Position numbers and translations under genes: made by a program. Of a stretch of 64,000 bases of DNA, positions 22,901 through 33,300 are shown in pieces (positions within the stretch are counted from its first letter, which is position 1; every line of letters begins with the position of its first letter). Source of the DNA: Meandrina meandrites (taxonomy: Eukaryota; Cnidaria; Anthozoa; Scleractinia; Meandrinidae); NCBI GenBank assembly GCA_963693305.1, contig OY855903.1, forward strand, positions 27,020,955-27,084,954. Direction: 5' to 3'. Below the pieces are notes generated by a model that had not been told where the DNA came from, ran no database searches, and saw only the letters and a program-made list of their open reading frames with translations.

Positions 22901-24459
22901 GACAGCGGCTGCTGAACAAGCATTGATGCAAACTGTTGTGAAGGCAGCTATGCCACCAAACATGCAATGCTCCATGCAATCATATAAGGCAATCTTTAAC
23001 CAGCATCCCCAAGGAATGGTGTGAACTTGACAACAGCCTGGGCTCTGCAATGATTGTCAAAATCAAATGTCACCAGTTGCAGGTCCGTCAAAATCAACAA
23101 ACCAACCAACGATGGAAGAACTGCAACTTGTGCCCGTAGTTTCTTACTTCCCTGATGGATTGGATTTCGACTCAGATGATGATTCCCATTATGAATATGA
23201 ACTGGCACATAGAGAACTAGTTCTTCTTATCATAGAACTTACTGACACGAAAGGAGTTTGTCTCTGCAGAGTGGTACTACGTACAGGATGAACAATTAAA
23301 CAAAGAGCTCGAGCCTGTGCAATACAGAAACCAGTTTAAGACGCATGAATTCTCGTGTTATGTACTAGTTACGCATTTATAAAGCAAAACGAGTGCATCA
23401 AACCACTTAATCAATTTAATCATTTTTAAACGAAACTGAAAGCACACAAAAATATTTGTGACTGGTTTCATTACTGACAAGTGCGGAAGCAGGGGTGGCG
23501 CAGTGGTGACAGTGCTCGCCTCCCACCGTTGTGGCGCGGGTTCGATTCCCGGACCCGGCGCCATATGTGAGTTCAGTTTGTTGGTTCTCGTCCAATGCTC
23601 CGAGGGTTTTTCACCGGGTTCTCCGGTTTTCCTCCCTAGCTCCACAAAAACCAAACTTCCAAACTCCAATTCGATCGGGAATTCATGGCCCCACAAGCTT
23701 GTAACTTTAAATACTACCGTGTCTAAACAAAAGTAATTTTTTACAAGTCAAAAACCACAATCAGTACTGCAAGAAGATAGTTTCATTATATTAATAAGCT
23801 AATTAAGTTTTCCTCTCACTTTTAGGAGCTGGCTTTCCACTGCTGTGCAGATAAAACTGCATAACTCGTAATAAAAAGTACACTTTAAAGCTTTTTGGAC
23901 ACGGTGACATATGTTTATAAGAAAGGCTTGGGAAATCATTATAGCCGTTTCTTTTCAAAGAATTAAGGCGAAGACGGCGTCTTCCACCCTGCACCCTCAT
24001 ATAAAAACAAATAGAACAAATGCAATTTTGAAAAATCTTACACGCCAGAAAGTTTGAAAAGGACAAAGATGACTGTCAAAAAGCCTTGTCTCCTCTCTAC
24101 AACAAAAACGCGTTTTTGGTAGATCTTACACATCACGTTTTACGGCTGCAAAGACTTTACCTGGAAAAATTCTTATTTATACTGAACACAATTTACCTTG
24201 AAAGGGCGTTCTTTGTAAATTCGTAGTCCTGGCTCACTTTGTGTACAAGCAGGTTAAAATCCCTCTGCACTTCTTTCGCAGCGGTGAAAAGCTTCTCCGG
24301 GAACGGTGAAGGGAACAGAGTGAAGGGAATATGTTGCGATTCTCCCTTAGAGTCGTTATAAACCATTCCATGTGCAAGACAGTAATCTCTTCCTTCTTTC
24401 TGAAGAAATTTGACTTCATCTTGCGAAACCTCGTGGTCGACATATAACGGGTGGGCCAT
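13993..24459 (-). CDS. GSS: Glutathione synthetase copy A (apparent exon-10 frameshift)
   Basis: Eukaryotic glutathione synthetase is a cytosolic homodimeric ATP-grasp enzyme adding glycine to gamma-glutamylcysteine. Thirteen minus-strand exons, 5' to 3': 24459-24197, 19956-19881, 19479-19286, 19055-19022, 18488-18415, 18329-18249, 17978-17895, 17284-17215, 16882-16761, 15936-15868, 15406-15325, 15073-14887, 14116-13993. All have GT-AG borders matching copy B exon for exon. Exon 3 is 6 bases longer than in B. Exon 10 is 69 rather than 70 bases: GTGAGAGAAC replaces GTGAGAAGAAC, which shifts the frame and gives a stop in exon 11. Everything else is open, including [13 protein letters not shown] [19 protein letters not shown] and HADGGVFAG. 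So it is either a very young pseudogene or carries a base-call error. Intron 1 (4.2 kb) has gained a retroelement, a MITE and a SINE. Confidence 0.88.
15976..16240 (+). mobile_element. tRNA-derived SINE (family 1) in intron 9 of copy A
   Basis: The head gggaggcgcggcggcctaatgg and the B-box-like ggttcgagccc are RNA polymerase III promoter signals. The body, from tgggcaagacactttactctc to aaatgggtaccggc, matches the full-length copy at 56035-56329. Seven or so bases between the boxes are missing. Intron 9 of copy B lacks it and is about 340 bases shorter, so it inserted after the gene duplication. The 3' tail beyond about 16190 is diverged. Confidence 0.85.
17604..17752. repeat. Foldback element in intron 7 of copy A
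   Basis: GATATATCAAACACTCGAAA and about 27 further bases are repeated in reverse complement at the other end, ending in gtgtttgatatatc. The arms are about 47 bp. A related half, atatatcaaacaagagtgttcc, occurs in neuroguidin intron 3 at about 28500. Copy B intron 7 is about 250 bases shorter and lacks it. Confidence 0.8.
20031..20109. mobile_element. 79-bp foldback MITE in intron 1 of copy A
   Basis: The ends tagtctcctttgcagccgtt and aacggctgcgaaggagacta are reverse complements with one mismatch. Inside, cacgcaacg and cgttgcgtg also pair, so almost the whole unit folds as one hairpin. It lies about 75 bases upstream of exon 2 and is absent at the matching place in copy B. Confidence 0.85.
20345..21350 (-). 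pseudogene. Retroelement gag-like ORF remnant (possibly DIRS/tyrosine-recombinase type)
   Basis: Minus-strand coding remnant in intron 1 of copy A. The N-terminal part (from 21350) starts [20 protein letters not shown] and has the length and helix pattern of a SAM-like module ending ITELRKG. Coding continues in another frame into [20 protein letters not shown], a helical middle, and a C-terminal Cys/His cluster: [20 protein letters not shown] then [10 protein letters not shown], a CCCH-like finger. A frameshift near 21165 and an in-frame TAA near 21075 separate the parts, so it is dead. Proteins of this layout accompany DIRS-type retroelements in cnidarians; no reverse transcriptase or recombinase is present here, so the class is an inference. 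It accounts for part of the extra length of intron 1 compared with copy B. Confidence 0.6.
22067..22720 (+). other. Unrecognised open stretches, probably decayed coding sequence
   Basis: Overlapping plus-strand frames at 22067-22548 encode acidic, Ser/Thr-rich sequence (for example [20 protein letters not shown]), interrupted by stops. I recognise no domain. It lies antisense within intron 1 of copy A, upstream of and in the same direction as the ORF at 23112-23291, and may be the broken 5' part of the same captured gene. Confidence 0.3.
23112..23291 (+). other. Small ORF antisense in intron 1 of copy A; homologous ORF in copy B
   Basis: The frame begins [16 protein letters not shown], followed by an acidic run [13 protein letters not shown] and [10 protein letters not shown] homologous ORF lies at 46032-46196 on the minus strand, in intron 1 of copy B and likewise antisense to GSS. 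Similarity extends upstream of the Met (caaatcaacaaacc). I do not recognise the family. The protein level similarity with indels in multiples of three hints at former coding function, but either may now be a relic. Confidence 0.4.
23491..23720 (+). mobile_element. tRNA-derived SINE (family 2) in intron 1 of copy A
   Basis: The head aggggtggcgcagtggtgac contains an A box, and gcgggttcgattcccgg contains a B box about 35 bases later; together they look tRNA-like. The following body (gttggttctcgtccaatgctccgagggtttttc...ccaaacttccaaactccaat) differs from family 1. It is transcribed antisense to the host gene. The 3' boundary and target duplication are not clear. Confidence 0.75.
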
Positions 24460-24776
24460 CCTTTCGGAAGAATGTTACTTCATTATAAATCTTGAAAATG
24501 TTATAAGAGCTCTTATCGCTAACTAAAATTTAAAAACTTAGCGAAGTATAACTAAGATGGAAAGAAATGTTCAGTAAAAGAACAGCCTCACTTGAAATTG
24601 AACGAACAGTTGCATTGCCAGAAATAAAGAACAAAGTTAATTTAAAAAATGCCAGAAAACGGGCAATTTTAGCAAATTTTCGCCCAACTCGCTAAAATTG
24701 GTAACGATAAGGTATACTATATCAGCTTTGCCGCACTTAATTTTGCTTTAAGCTGGTATAAAGGTTTCCAGCAGGT

Positions 24777-24929
24777 AGGGACAAAATTCGGACTACATCA
24801 ACTCGGATCGTTGATCTGAATAATTAAGGATAGCAGCTATTTATATTAATTAAGAACAAGGAAATACACAATAGTGCTATTCTTATTCAAATCAACGATC
24901 TGAGTTGATCCGGTCCGATTTTTGTCCCT
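24777..24929. mobile_element. Foldback MITE upstream of GSS copy A
   Basis: AGGGACAAAATTCGGAC at the left is matched by gtccgatttttgtccct at the right. The arms continue inward through atcaactcggatcgttgat for about 46 bp with few mismatches. The loop is AT-rich. No clear target duplication remains. The start resembles hAT ends, but this is uncertain. Confidence 0.8.
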
Positions 24930-25298
24930 GCCCATTTCCAGCACTTTCCAGCTCTTACAGTTTGAGGGGTCTGTCCTACCGCTCAGGCGGCGCTCTGACC
25001 TCCTTCTATCAGTTGATATGGACAACAATGGTGTCAAACAAGTGCTAACATTAAAGGTGTTTTAATTATTATTGTTACTATGGTAACTTTTTTGCATCAA
25101 GAAAACGCATACAACTTGTTTTTCAATGACTGGGCAGTTGTTTGATCCATTACTGCAGCATCAAATGATGAACAGTGGTTGCATTGACCTATCAAAGTAT
25201 ATGCATGAGCTGGAAGTGTTGGAAACTGGCTGCCTCCACAAGGTACAACAAAAAGAGCGAAAAACGGACTTGACATGAACACAACACAGCCTAGTCAC

Positions 25299-25456
25299 TA
25301 GCCTGCATAGCTGGCAGTTTTGTTCTGGTTAACACGCGCAACTAACCATCAAAGCTGTGAGGGGTCTAGGGAGGAGAAAAGTATACAACACCCCTCACAG
25401 CTTCGCCTCTTACTCTCGTGCGTTAACCCCAACACAACTGCCAGCTACGCAGGCTA
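25299..25456. mobile_element. Foldback MITE (tagcctgc...gcaggcta)
   Basis: tagcctgcatagctggcagt at the left pairs with actgccagctacgcaggcta at the right, with arms of about 39 bp continuing into ggttaac/gttaacc. A second inner inverted pair, agctgtgaggggt/acccctcacagct, lies between them. No coding capacity. Confidence 0.8.
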
Positions 25457-27319
25457 TCTAGCCCTAAATGTTCTCTCGTTTCAGTGGCCTTGCAAAGCCT
25501 GGGAGCAAGTGCTGGCGAGAACGCATTCTCTGCAAGTGTTATTCAGTGATGACACCGCTCATGATGGAGCCCAGACTCCTTTGAGCCAAGAACACATTTG
25601 GGACTAGGCAGAATACAGCACACTTGAGACCTTCAGGGACTGATCCTACCCCCCTCTAATTTAAGGGGTACATTTATGTCATTATTTATAATTACCCAAA
25701 GGGCCTCATTAATTTTTTTTTTCAATATTGTATTACTGAATATTGGAAACAGAAGAAACATTTCGGTAAGTCTAAAAGAAAGGACCCAACACAAATACGA
25801 ATACAAAATCCAGATATAAATAAGCTAAAAAACAAAGTGAAATGTGATCATTCAGTTGTCTAGTGGTGAAAAAATGCAAACAGAAAAAATGTCAACAGAA
25901 TATTCAAAATGCTGCAGCATCTTGACAGCTAATTACGAAGGGAGTGGGTGGGGACAGGGGGGTGTTAAGCTCCCACTTCCCGTATCTTTTACTCCCGCTT
26001 CCCATAACTTTTACTCCCGCTTCCCACCCCTTTCCGTAGTGGTTCCCTCCTAATTGTCCCATTTGTATTGCACAATATTACAAAATGTTGCAAAATATTT
26101 CTCAATTTCTCCAGGTTCCCGCCACCTTTGGACTCCCGCTTCCCGCCCTCTCTTCCCGGGCTCCCGACCTCCTGTCCCCACCCCACAAGGGAGAAAGCCA
26201 AACGAATCATTCAAATATGTGCTTTATAAAAATTAGATACAAACTTTACATTTGGTCATCAGCAATGAAAATTGTCAATATATCAAAAAGCAATCAAGTC
26301 TTCTTCGAATTGTGAGACGATAAGTGTCGATAATTTAATCGTCCCCTTGTTCTATTTTTTTGTCAGTCGTTATGCACCTGCTGGGTCACGGACCCAGGGC
26401 CAGGGACTAGATTTTATGCAGTTGAAGACGGGGCGGGGTGGGGGGGGCCACGGGGATGGGGAGGGAAGCCAAAGTATTGTAGTGAGTCATCATTATCAGT
26501 AATGTGTTTGTTACATTTACAAAGTTTGGCGAGCTAAATAATATCTCAAGGAAGTATGAAAATGTTTCCCTTATAAAGAATGATGAATGCATAACATGAT
26601 TTAATAATGCATGCTCCTGTGTACTCCATGCATGACGGTTCAGTTTGAAAACTGATCACAGTAATAACTCTCACTCTATACAAGCCACAAACTACGGTAA
26701 TTATTTTAGGGTATTCATCATTATCGAAAGCCTTTTCTATTTGCATGGAGAATTATATCAAGAAGTTTCACAATCGTGCAAAGGCCAAAATTGGGCTCGC
26801 CGCCATACTGATCGAGCCGATGTTTTTCAAATCAATACGAAATCGACGGTAAGCGAACAAGTCCAACTGAAACGAAAAGGTATCTTAAAGCTGCTTAAAG
26901 GAAAAAAAAAGAAAACATTCGCAGAAATAAAGCACAGCTTCAACTTACGTGGTTTTCAGGAAGGAATCTGCTAATTTCGTCTTCGAAATCCCGATCGATC
27001 TCACTTCAACTGACAAGCGCTTGCAGTAAATTGGATGTCGTGACTTTGTAGGTTTGTTTATTTTGCTAAATGAACTATGCCCATATTTGGCGAACGTGAC
27101 ATTTATCTCGTTTCAACAAGGTTATGTCGAGCTGTATGCTCGGAAAGGCTAACTTTATTGACTTCATCTTCAACTTGAAAATTAAGAATTTTCAGCTCAA
27201 TTTTATGTATCCAGCCATTGAGGAGGGTGATATTTGTTTGTGACTGTTACACACCCTGAATTCCTGGATTATAGAAGACCGCTGCGTTTGAAATCGCGGC
27301 TTCGACGTACATTTTCAAG

Positions 27320-30300
27320 ATGGCGGCGGAGGAAACGGTACGTCTCTGGCCCCTCGTGTTTCTGTGTGGAAACACCACTATAAAAAGAACAAAGATTTGA
27401 TACAGTCTATTATATTTTCTTCAGGTAATAGCCAAAGATTTACCGGAAGTTATATCAACCATGAGGGAGATGGGGGAGAAGGTAAGAAGCACAAAAAAAA
27501 CATGCACGTGTACAATTATTCAAAACTTGAATCTTTTTACCTTGCTTATTTTAATCATAATGATACCGACTTTTGTTAAGCTTTAAGGGGCACTGTTACG
27601 GCAAATTTGCTGCATTTTTGGTCAAAATTGTGCTGAAAGTATGCCTGCCTTAGTACCTTCACTCATACGAAATGGAACGAAAAGCGAATTGTGAGAAGAT
27701 TTCAGAAATTTCCAAAGTCGATCACCGGTGTGTGACATTTGCGGTTAGCTTTCACTGCTGTTCGCTTGCGGCTAGCCTTCACTGCAGTCTGCTTGCGGTT
27801 AGCTGTTCTTTGGCCGTTTGGGGCAACACTATTTTGCTATGCAAACAGCTAAAAAGCAATCGTAGTCTGCAGTCTGCGGTATGCAGTCTGCAGTCTGCAA
27901 ATGTCAGACACCGGTCCATCACAGGTCACCCCCAGCAGTAAATTCACCAGTAGTCATTTAAACACTTGGCCCCAATTATTCAAAGAGTGGATAATGTTAT
28001 CCACTGGATAAATCACTATCCAGTGGATAAGTGATGAGAAAATAAGCTACACTATCCACTGGATAGTGATTTATATGGTGGATAGCGTTATCCACCCTTT
28101 AAATAACCAGCACCTGGGTGACGAGAGGCACTATGGAAGGAAAGTCTCTTGCCCAAGAGCGCAGGGTTGAACCCAGACCACTTGATTTGGAGTCCAGTGT
28201 GTTAACCATTAGGCCACTGTGCCCTCCATGTTAAAAATTCTACATAAAATTGATGAGTATAAATGAAAATTTTTGTTTGAATTATCGATCAAGGTTTCAG
28301 ATATAGAGCAACATGTAGAGGGTTTGATGAAGAAAATTTCAAGTGGATCATTAGCCACAAAAAAGGTCTGTGTGTGCTAGGTACTAACATTCCACTTTGA
28401 ATTTAAAATTTAAAACAAATACACCCCATGATCCCAATATTTTTTAACTGTTGCAAATATTTTTTCTCATGTCTAGCGCACACAACTATAGAATTAATAT
28501 ATCAAACAAGAGTGTTCCATGATCGTATTTCCAAATACAGTCAAGAGATTAGACATGTGATGCACAAAGGAGTATTTTTAACGAAATGTTTATAGCTCTG
28601 TCTCAAGTGTTTGATTTATCTTCTCAATTGAAACTTAAACTAAGGAGTAAACAGAGAAAATTTAATAAAATTGTAGAAATCTATGCTAGTTAAAATCATT
28701 TATCTGTACAGTTATGTTTGATTTAAAATTTTGCAAACCAGTTTGATCTTTACTTCCTTTCTTTCAGAATTATACATGTATGGTAATGAATTTATGAAAA
28801 ATAAAAATCAAACTGGTTTGAAAAATTTTAAATCAAAGATAAATTTAAACCACAGCATATTCAAACTGCTATCATGACTTTCCTTGACAAGTTATTTATT
28901 AATGACGTTGAGATCAAAGTAATACTCCTTGGCTGTAGTAGAAATACATGGATTGTATTGTTCTGTGTGGTTAAATGAACATGTAAATTGTAGCTGCTAT
29001 AATATTGTGCCGACTTCATGACTATAACATTGATAATAATAATTGAAAACTGCACATGGGTATTTTTGATGAATTTAAAGTCAGCAGTAACTGTTTTTTT
29101 TATTGAGATTGGAGTGGTACTTTACAAACATGAATAATAATGATTAGGTAAAAAACTATTTATCTGAGCTTTATAACCAGTTCCAAGATATTTTTCTATG
29201 TTTTTAATAAGCGCAACTGAAAGTAAAAGAAGTTGATACATTCTGTTTCTTTTAGGGTGTTAGTTTCTTAGAGCTGAAGTTTCACCTGCTTCTTAGGTAA
29301 GTACAGGACTGTAGATACATGTGAAATAATTATGCTTTCTGTAACTTGTAAAAATTCACTTAATAAATAGTAATCAGTAAACAGATTCATTACAGAACCA
29401 AACTTTGAGATTTACCATTTACAGACTGAATTAGTATAACTTGTACTAACATGTGGCTGTATTATTCTGTTTTTTTTTGTGTGCAGTTATGTTATTGATC
29501 TCACATACTACCTGTTAACAAAAACCGATGGACAATCATGGCGAGAAGACCCAGCTGTGGAAAGACTAGTAGAAGTTCGCACTGTAAGTACCGTAATATT
29601 GCCGATACTGGAGCGAATGCTTAAATTGCTTACTCTACACACAATGTTATGATCATGTCATTATACTTTGTGTTTGTCGTTGGGAAGAAGTGTGACTCTC
29701 ACCAAAGACAACCTTCATATTTGGTGCCTTGAAATTTGGTGGTTACCATGGATGTATCCATGGTAACCATCTTAGCAGAAATCACCTGGCAACATCATCA
29801 CTTAGTGGAATGCATACATCTTATTGGTAGAACTTGAGAGTCACACAGTCAGAGGGCTGATATTCTCCTACCACAGACCTCACCCTTGATTTATTTCAGT
29901 TATATTTGCCAGATTTACTATTTGGCTTTATGACTGAAAAAGGGCTCTACAAGCTTAAAGGACCGCACCTAGGTAACCACACCTTTGTTTTTGTTGACAT
30001 ACTGGATGTTTGGTATTGTATTTTGCATGGAGCTTGTCTAAATGAAAGATTTCATCATGAAACAGCTAGTGATAATTAAACAGATTTCCAGTACCACAAC
30101 TTGTTATTGGCCCTTTCAGTAATGTACAGTGTATATTTTATTTAATAACTAATATCTACTTAAAGGGAGGATGGTGTGTGAAGAGTACCACATATAGATC
30201 TGGGACCAAATTATTATTTAGCATATCAGAAATAAGAAACCATCTAAATGTCCATTTACAACAAACTGCCTATGAAATATATATATGAATGAGTGCTCAT

Positions 30301-33300
30301 CTTTTAAGTCAAACTACTTAGTAGGCAAAAAAACACTGAGTAGCATCGGCTTGAGGATAACTTAGTCTTTGAAGAGTCATTCATCTTGAGACAAAACAAG
30401 ATGAGACTTGTAAACTTATGGACTTAACAGTACATTATATAATCATGCTTTCTTTATTTTCCCCAATAAAATCTCATGAATCTAGGTTTTGGAGAAACTG
30501 AGACCCATTGACCAAAAAATGAAGTATCAAATTGATAAAATGATTAAGGCTGCCACAACAGGAATGATCTCAGGTAAACTGTTTTTTTTAAAGTACCTGT
30601 AAAAAACCATGTAATTACATGAGTCTTTGTGTGGCAGCGAGGGGTGCAAGGCATGCGAGGCAGAAATCCCTCACCCTAATAAAAAGGCTAACTGCAAACT
30701 ACCTTAGCTAATTGTAGGCTAACCCAAGTGCCATATAGGCTAACCAAAGTGTTATGCAGGCTAAAAGGAATGGTTCGCATGCCTTGCTGCCTCACACTTT
30801 GCAACAACCCTAATTACATTGTGAATCTTAGAAAATGTCAATTTTTTTTTTCTCTCAGTCAAGTGAGTTACATTCATTTACTAACAGAAGCAGCTCGCAT
30901 TCTCTTTTTTACTCTCGGCGCAAGTGCACAAGTTGAAAGCTGATAACAAATGTACAAAATTTCATTTTGCTAAACACTTGAGAAATAAACGGGACCACAT
31001 TAATTAAATGTACTTTTGATAATTTGAATAGCTGTCATGGTCACTTACTAAGCTTTTAACAATTGGCTGTGTTGACTCAAGTTACAGTACAATGTAAATC
31101 TTAACTCCAGCTACACTGTACAGTCGTATACACTATAAGTAATGTTTTAGCTCAATAGCAAAGCAATATGATGGAAGCAATTTATAATGATACATGTATT
31201 TATTTATTTTCATAAAGGTGCAGAAATTGATCCCCTGAGGTTTAAACCAAATCCTGACAATATGGCAACAAAGGTGAGTTATTTTCTTGTTTATTTAATT
31301 TCTTTACATAATTTATCACTATTGTTCTTCAAAAATTTATCTTTTTATCCAGTGTAAAGTGGATTTGATCATTTTTTATGAAATTTGTGTGTTAAAAATA
31401 AATTATAATTGTGATCATGATCGTGATAAAAAGTTGAACCTCCCAAAGTGGCCAGCTGAAATGTCCAGCCTATGTTGTTGGGGGCCTCAATTTTGAGACC
31501 CACTACAGATTTAGAGCAGTTGCTAAGGAATTGCTAAAGATGGCATTTTAATTATGGCAAGTGATTCTGGAACACTTTGAAGTACTAAATGGTGAATTAT
31601 TAATTTTTTTTTGGGGGGGAGGGGGACACCTGGTGAAAATGGTACACTAATTGTTAACATTTTGCTAGTTACAGCTTGATGATGAGGAGTTTGAAAGCAG
31701 TGATGAAGATGCACCAGCGAAATCCAAAGTCTACGTACCTCCTAAAGTAGCTGCTGTCCCTTATGGTAAGCTCTTGAGACCATTAATTATTTTTATGTTT
31801 TGAAAGAGCCACAAATCAACAAGTGAGCATCAGATTTACTTTAAACTACATGTGCGCAACTGTATTTGTATTTACTACAACTTGTAGTAGTATACATGCA
31901 GTAGTGCACTCAATAACACAACAACTCCCCTGAGAGCAAAATTACATGTAGATAAATTTTATAATGCATACATGTATATACAGTGGGTGGTAGGATCAGT
32001 GTTCTGGGTTCAAGCCCTGTCTGTGGTCATTGTGTTGTGTTCTTGGACAAGACACTTTACTCTCAAAGTGCCTCTCTCCACCCAGGTGTCTAAATGGGTA
32101 CCAACGAATTTAATGCTGGAGGTAGCCCTGTAGAAACACTCCTAGTCACTTCATGCTGCTGAAACCACGATACATGTAAGCTCTGGCCTGATGGGCCACT
32201 AGGCTTGAATGCAGATTATGTACATCAAAAACAAAAGTACAAGTTATGTTACTGTGTGTATCAATTCAGACATTCTTTGATGCAGACATTCTTTCAGCTC
32301 AAATCATACAATCCTTTATAATTATACAAAGATTGTGTGACTTGCCAAATGAATCTAGGTGCAGGGAGGGGATGGTAGTAGTGAATGTTGTCATTTGTTT
32401 TTTTCAGTTGGTATTGTAAATCAATATGGTGCCTATCGCCACCAATATCAGTCAAACTTTAATAATGCAGCTGAATATATCCACACAGTTTAAGTTTCAC
32501 ACCTAGAGTATACCCTCAACATTAACATGCAGTTTACACTGTAAGTGGACAGCTGTTTTATCAAGAACATGCTATGAAATGTATTTTGTTGGAAATCTTT
32601 CCAGATGAGGATGATGATAAAAAGTCTAGAAAAGAAAGAGATGAAGAAAGAGCCAGAAAAAGAGTGCTGACAAGTTCACTTTTACACGATTTAAGAGGTG
32701 ACATTATAACAATTTCTGAATTTTTTATTCTTTAGTCACTTATTATTTTTAAACAATTTGTACATGACAATACAAACCAAACTTCTAACTACCACACTCT
32801 ATGGAATAAGAACACAGTTTTATGAATGATTCTCCTAATTCTACATGTACTTTGTATTCATCATTCAATGTTAATTGAAATTTTCAATTAACATTGAATG
32901 ACTTCATGTTAAATGATACTACAATATAAGGTACATACATAAACTGCAAATTGTGGCTAGCCACACTGGTAGTCTCTGCCCCAAGGTCCAAATCCTTACC
33001 CTTTCATGTACCATTTTCAACAGAAAAAGTAACTCTTTCATATACCTCTGATAGAAAATGGTACGCCTTTCACATACCTACCCGAGGGATACCTCATTTT
33101 TTTTTCTTAATTTTTCACCCGAATAACCAATGAATCAACCATTTGATGGGTCCGTGTGAGACATTTTGAAAGATCCTTTTAAATACCTAGTAAATGACAG
33201 TTTTCTCTACTCTTTTGTATACTCCTGCTCATAAAATCCCCACCCATTCGTAAAACTTATGTAGGGTACCACTTTCAGGCAAAGCCTCCTTGTATAATCC

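Larger units (their letters stand above)
24460..27319. other. Intergenic between divergent GSS copy A and neuroguidin
   Basis: This region holds the copy A promoter (upstream about 150 bases related to those before the two copy B first exons), two foldback MITEs (24777-24929, 25299-25456), and a C-rich stretch at 25970-26180 with repeated actcccgcttccc. A G-rich tract lies at 26428-26465. A 51-codon frame at 25126-25278 is open but unrecognised. The neuroguidin promoter must lie in the last few hundred bases. Confidence 0.5.

Noticed and set aside
23491..23562. Possible second tRNA gene
   Set aside because: The tRNA-like head is followed by a SINE-type body; the acceptor stem does not pair well.
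25126..25278. 51-codon frame starting MTGQLFDPLLQHQMMNSG
   Set aside because: It reads somewhat like coding sequence, but there is no recognisable family, no partner exon and no conservation visible in the window.
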